Origin: Sinorhizobium sp. BG8
GTDB lineage: Bacteria > Pseudomonadota > Alphaproteobacteria > Rhizobiales > Rhizobiaceae
Assembly (NCBI RefSeq): GCF_016864555.1
Contig: NZ_CP044012.1
Location: 678,501 to 742,500 of the forward strand
Length of the DNA stretch: 64,000 bases
Direction of reading: 5' to 3'
Program-made: the position numbers and the translations under genes
The notes under the pieces: generated by a model
What the model saw: only the letters and a program-made list of their open reading frames with translations
The model's database searches: none
What the model was told of the DNA's origin: nothing
In this document: piece by piece, positions 63,266 through 64,000 of the stretch
Layout: each line of letters begins with the position of its first letter
How positions within the stretch are numbered: the stretch's first letter is position 1

Positions 63266-64000
63266 TCACACTGCCCGGAATTGCTCCACCGGCGTGTAGC
63301 CGGATCTGCTCCTGCGCCTGAAACGCGCCGGTGTTTCCTTCGTCAAGGCGGTGAAAACGCGCGTCATATGACTCTGATCGGCGAAGCCGCAGCAGATTGC
63401 AACTTCCGCGATCGGCGCGTCCTCGAGCAGAAGCTCCTTGACCCGAGCGACCCGGTATTCGGTCAGCCACCTCGATGGAGTGCGCCCGAAGCTCTCCTTG
63501 AACGCCTTGTTGAAATAGCTGCGCGACAGTTCGCACTGGGCAGCCAGTTCGCCGACCGAAAATGGCCTGTTGAAATGTGCGGCAAGAAATTCCGTTGCAA
63601 GCCTCTCCTGCCAGGGAGCGAGCGTGCCCTTCCTGTCGGCGGGGAAATGCAGGCCGCCATAGGTCTGGCTGAGATGCGCCAGCACGGCAAGATTGATTTG
63701 TTCCAGAAACAGCTTGTTTGCATGCTCGGGATCTTCGAGTGACGGCAACAGCGCCTGCGCCAGACCAAACATGACCGGGTCCTTGCGCCCCTGCACGCAA
63801 GCAAGCGCAAGGTATTCGCTCCGGCCAACCTCCTCCGCAAAGGCACGCATCCGGGCGAAGGGAATATTGAAGCGGACATTGTCGAACGGTGAGAGATGAT
63901 GGCACCGCCACTCGTCTCTCAGGTCGGCGATCGCGAGCACCCCCTTGCTGTGGCCGCCCTCGTAGACAAGCTCACTGCCGCGCCACAGCCGATGGGAATC
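63266..64000 (-). CDS. AraC family transcriptional regulator (partial, N-terminus beyond window)
   Basis: The frame is open from 63266 to the window edge, giving 244 residues. The C-terminus has two helix-turn-helix units (SVGELAAQCELSRSYFNKAFKESFG; PIAEVAICCGFADQSHMTRVF). The visible N-terminal part (LWRGSELVYEGGHSKGVLAIADL, DNVRFNIPF) is the sensor domain of the same AraC class as the gene at 62064-62971, of which it is a distant paralogue. It may control genes to the right of the window. Confidence 0.85.
   Translation of the reverse strand, partial: DSHRLWRGSELVYEGGHSKGVLAIADLRDEWRCHHLSPFDNVRFNIPFARMRAFAEEVGRSEYLALACVQGRKDPVMFGLAQALLPSLEDPEHANKLFLEQINLAVLAHLSQTYGGLHFPADRKGTLAPWQERLATEFLAAHFNRPFSVGELAAQCELSRSYFNKAFKESFGRTPSRWLTEYRVARVKELLLEDAPIAEVAICCGFADQSHMTRVFTALTKETPARFRRRSRSGYTPVEQFRAV

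Overview
The window (about 62% GC by eye) looks like a methylotrophic or C1-capable alphaproteobacterium, most likely of the Hyphomicrobiales/Rhizobiaceae. The reasons are the archaeal-type tetrahydromethanopterin (H4MPT) genes in the order seen in methylotrophic proteobacteria, the many ribose-, taurine- and sulfonate-type ABC importers, and tight ATGA/TGATG operon junctions. No rRNA, tRNA, CRISPR array, insertion sequence or phage gene was seen.

Layout. (1) 1-13.1 kb: H4MPT/methanofuran formaldehyde-oxidation and cofactor-biosynthesis cluster. It holds a partial pterin carbinolamine dehydratase, then RFAP synthase, mtdB, an ATP-grasp protein, mch, a RimK-like ligase, a CitG-like protein and fae on the plus strand. 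A HisA-like protein and a divergent hydantoinase-like protein follow, then a five-gene minus-strand operon (DUF447, DHPS-like, flavoprotein, MfnE-like kinase, MfnB-FolB fusion). fhcABCD and methanol dehydrogenase are not in the window. (2) 13.3-18.4 kb: an exported-protein and ABC-transporter operon of the PQQ-associated/PedABC type. It resembles the lanthanide-utilisation (lut) cluster of methylotrophs. (3) 18.4-24.1 kb: a D-amino-acid module with a DSD1-type PLP enzyme, a polar amino-acid ABC importer, RidA and an IclR regulator. (4) 24.1-50.3 kb: an organosulfur scavenging region with SsuABC-like and TauABC importers, SsuD, a second DszA/NtaA-type flavin monooxygenase, flavin reductase, three SfnB/DszC-like acyl-CoA-dehydrogenase-fold proteins, O-acetylhomoserine sulfhydrylase, a 1-Cys peroxiredoxin, an Rrf2 regulator and a ribose-type ABC importer, interrupted by an isolated TadG-like gene. 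(5) 50.5-55.5 kb: a second ribose-type ABC importer co-oriented with an LVIVD-repeat protein. (6) 55.6-64 kb: a minus-strand run of hydrolases and stress-type genes (alpha/beta hydrolase, MFS, DoxX, Tat-exported amidohydrolase, XapX, isochorismatase-like) with two AraC regulators, the last cut by the window edge.

How it fits together. Region 1 makes the carrier cofactors and oxidises formaldehyde bound to H4MPT. Region 2 probably supplies metal or substrate to a PQQ alcohol dehydrogenase encoded elsewhere. Regions 4-5 import sulfonates and probably other organosulfur compounds, cleave C-S bonds with reduced flavin, and fix released sulfide through homocysteine synthesis. Several AT-rich intergenic regions in regions 3-5 carry related TCTATAGA-like elements that may be a shared operator.

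The most striking oddity is that at least five single-base frameshifts disrupt otherwise perfectly conserved genes: two in mch, and one each in the MfnB-FolB fusion, ridA and an AraC gene. Every one is explained by one missing base in or next to a short G/C run. This points to consensus sequencing error more than to gene decay, but it must be settled before the H4MPT pathway is called functional.
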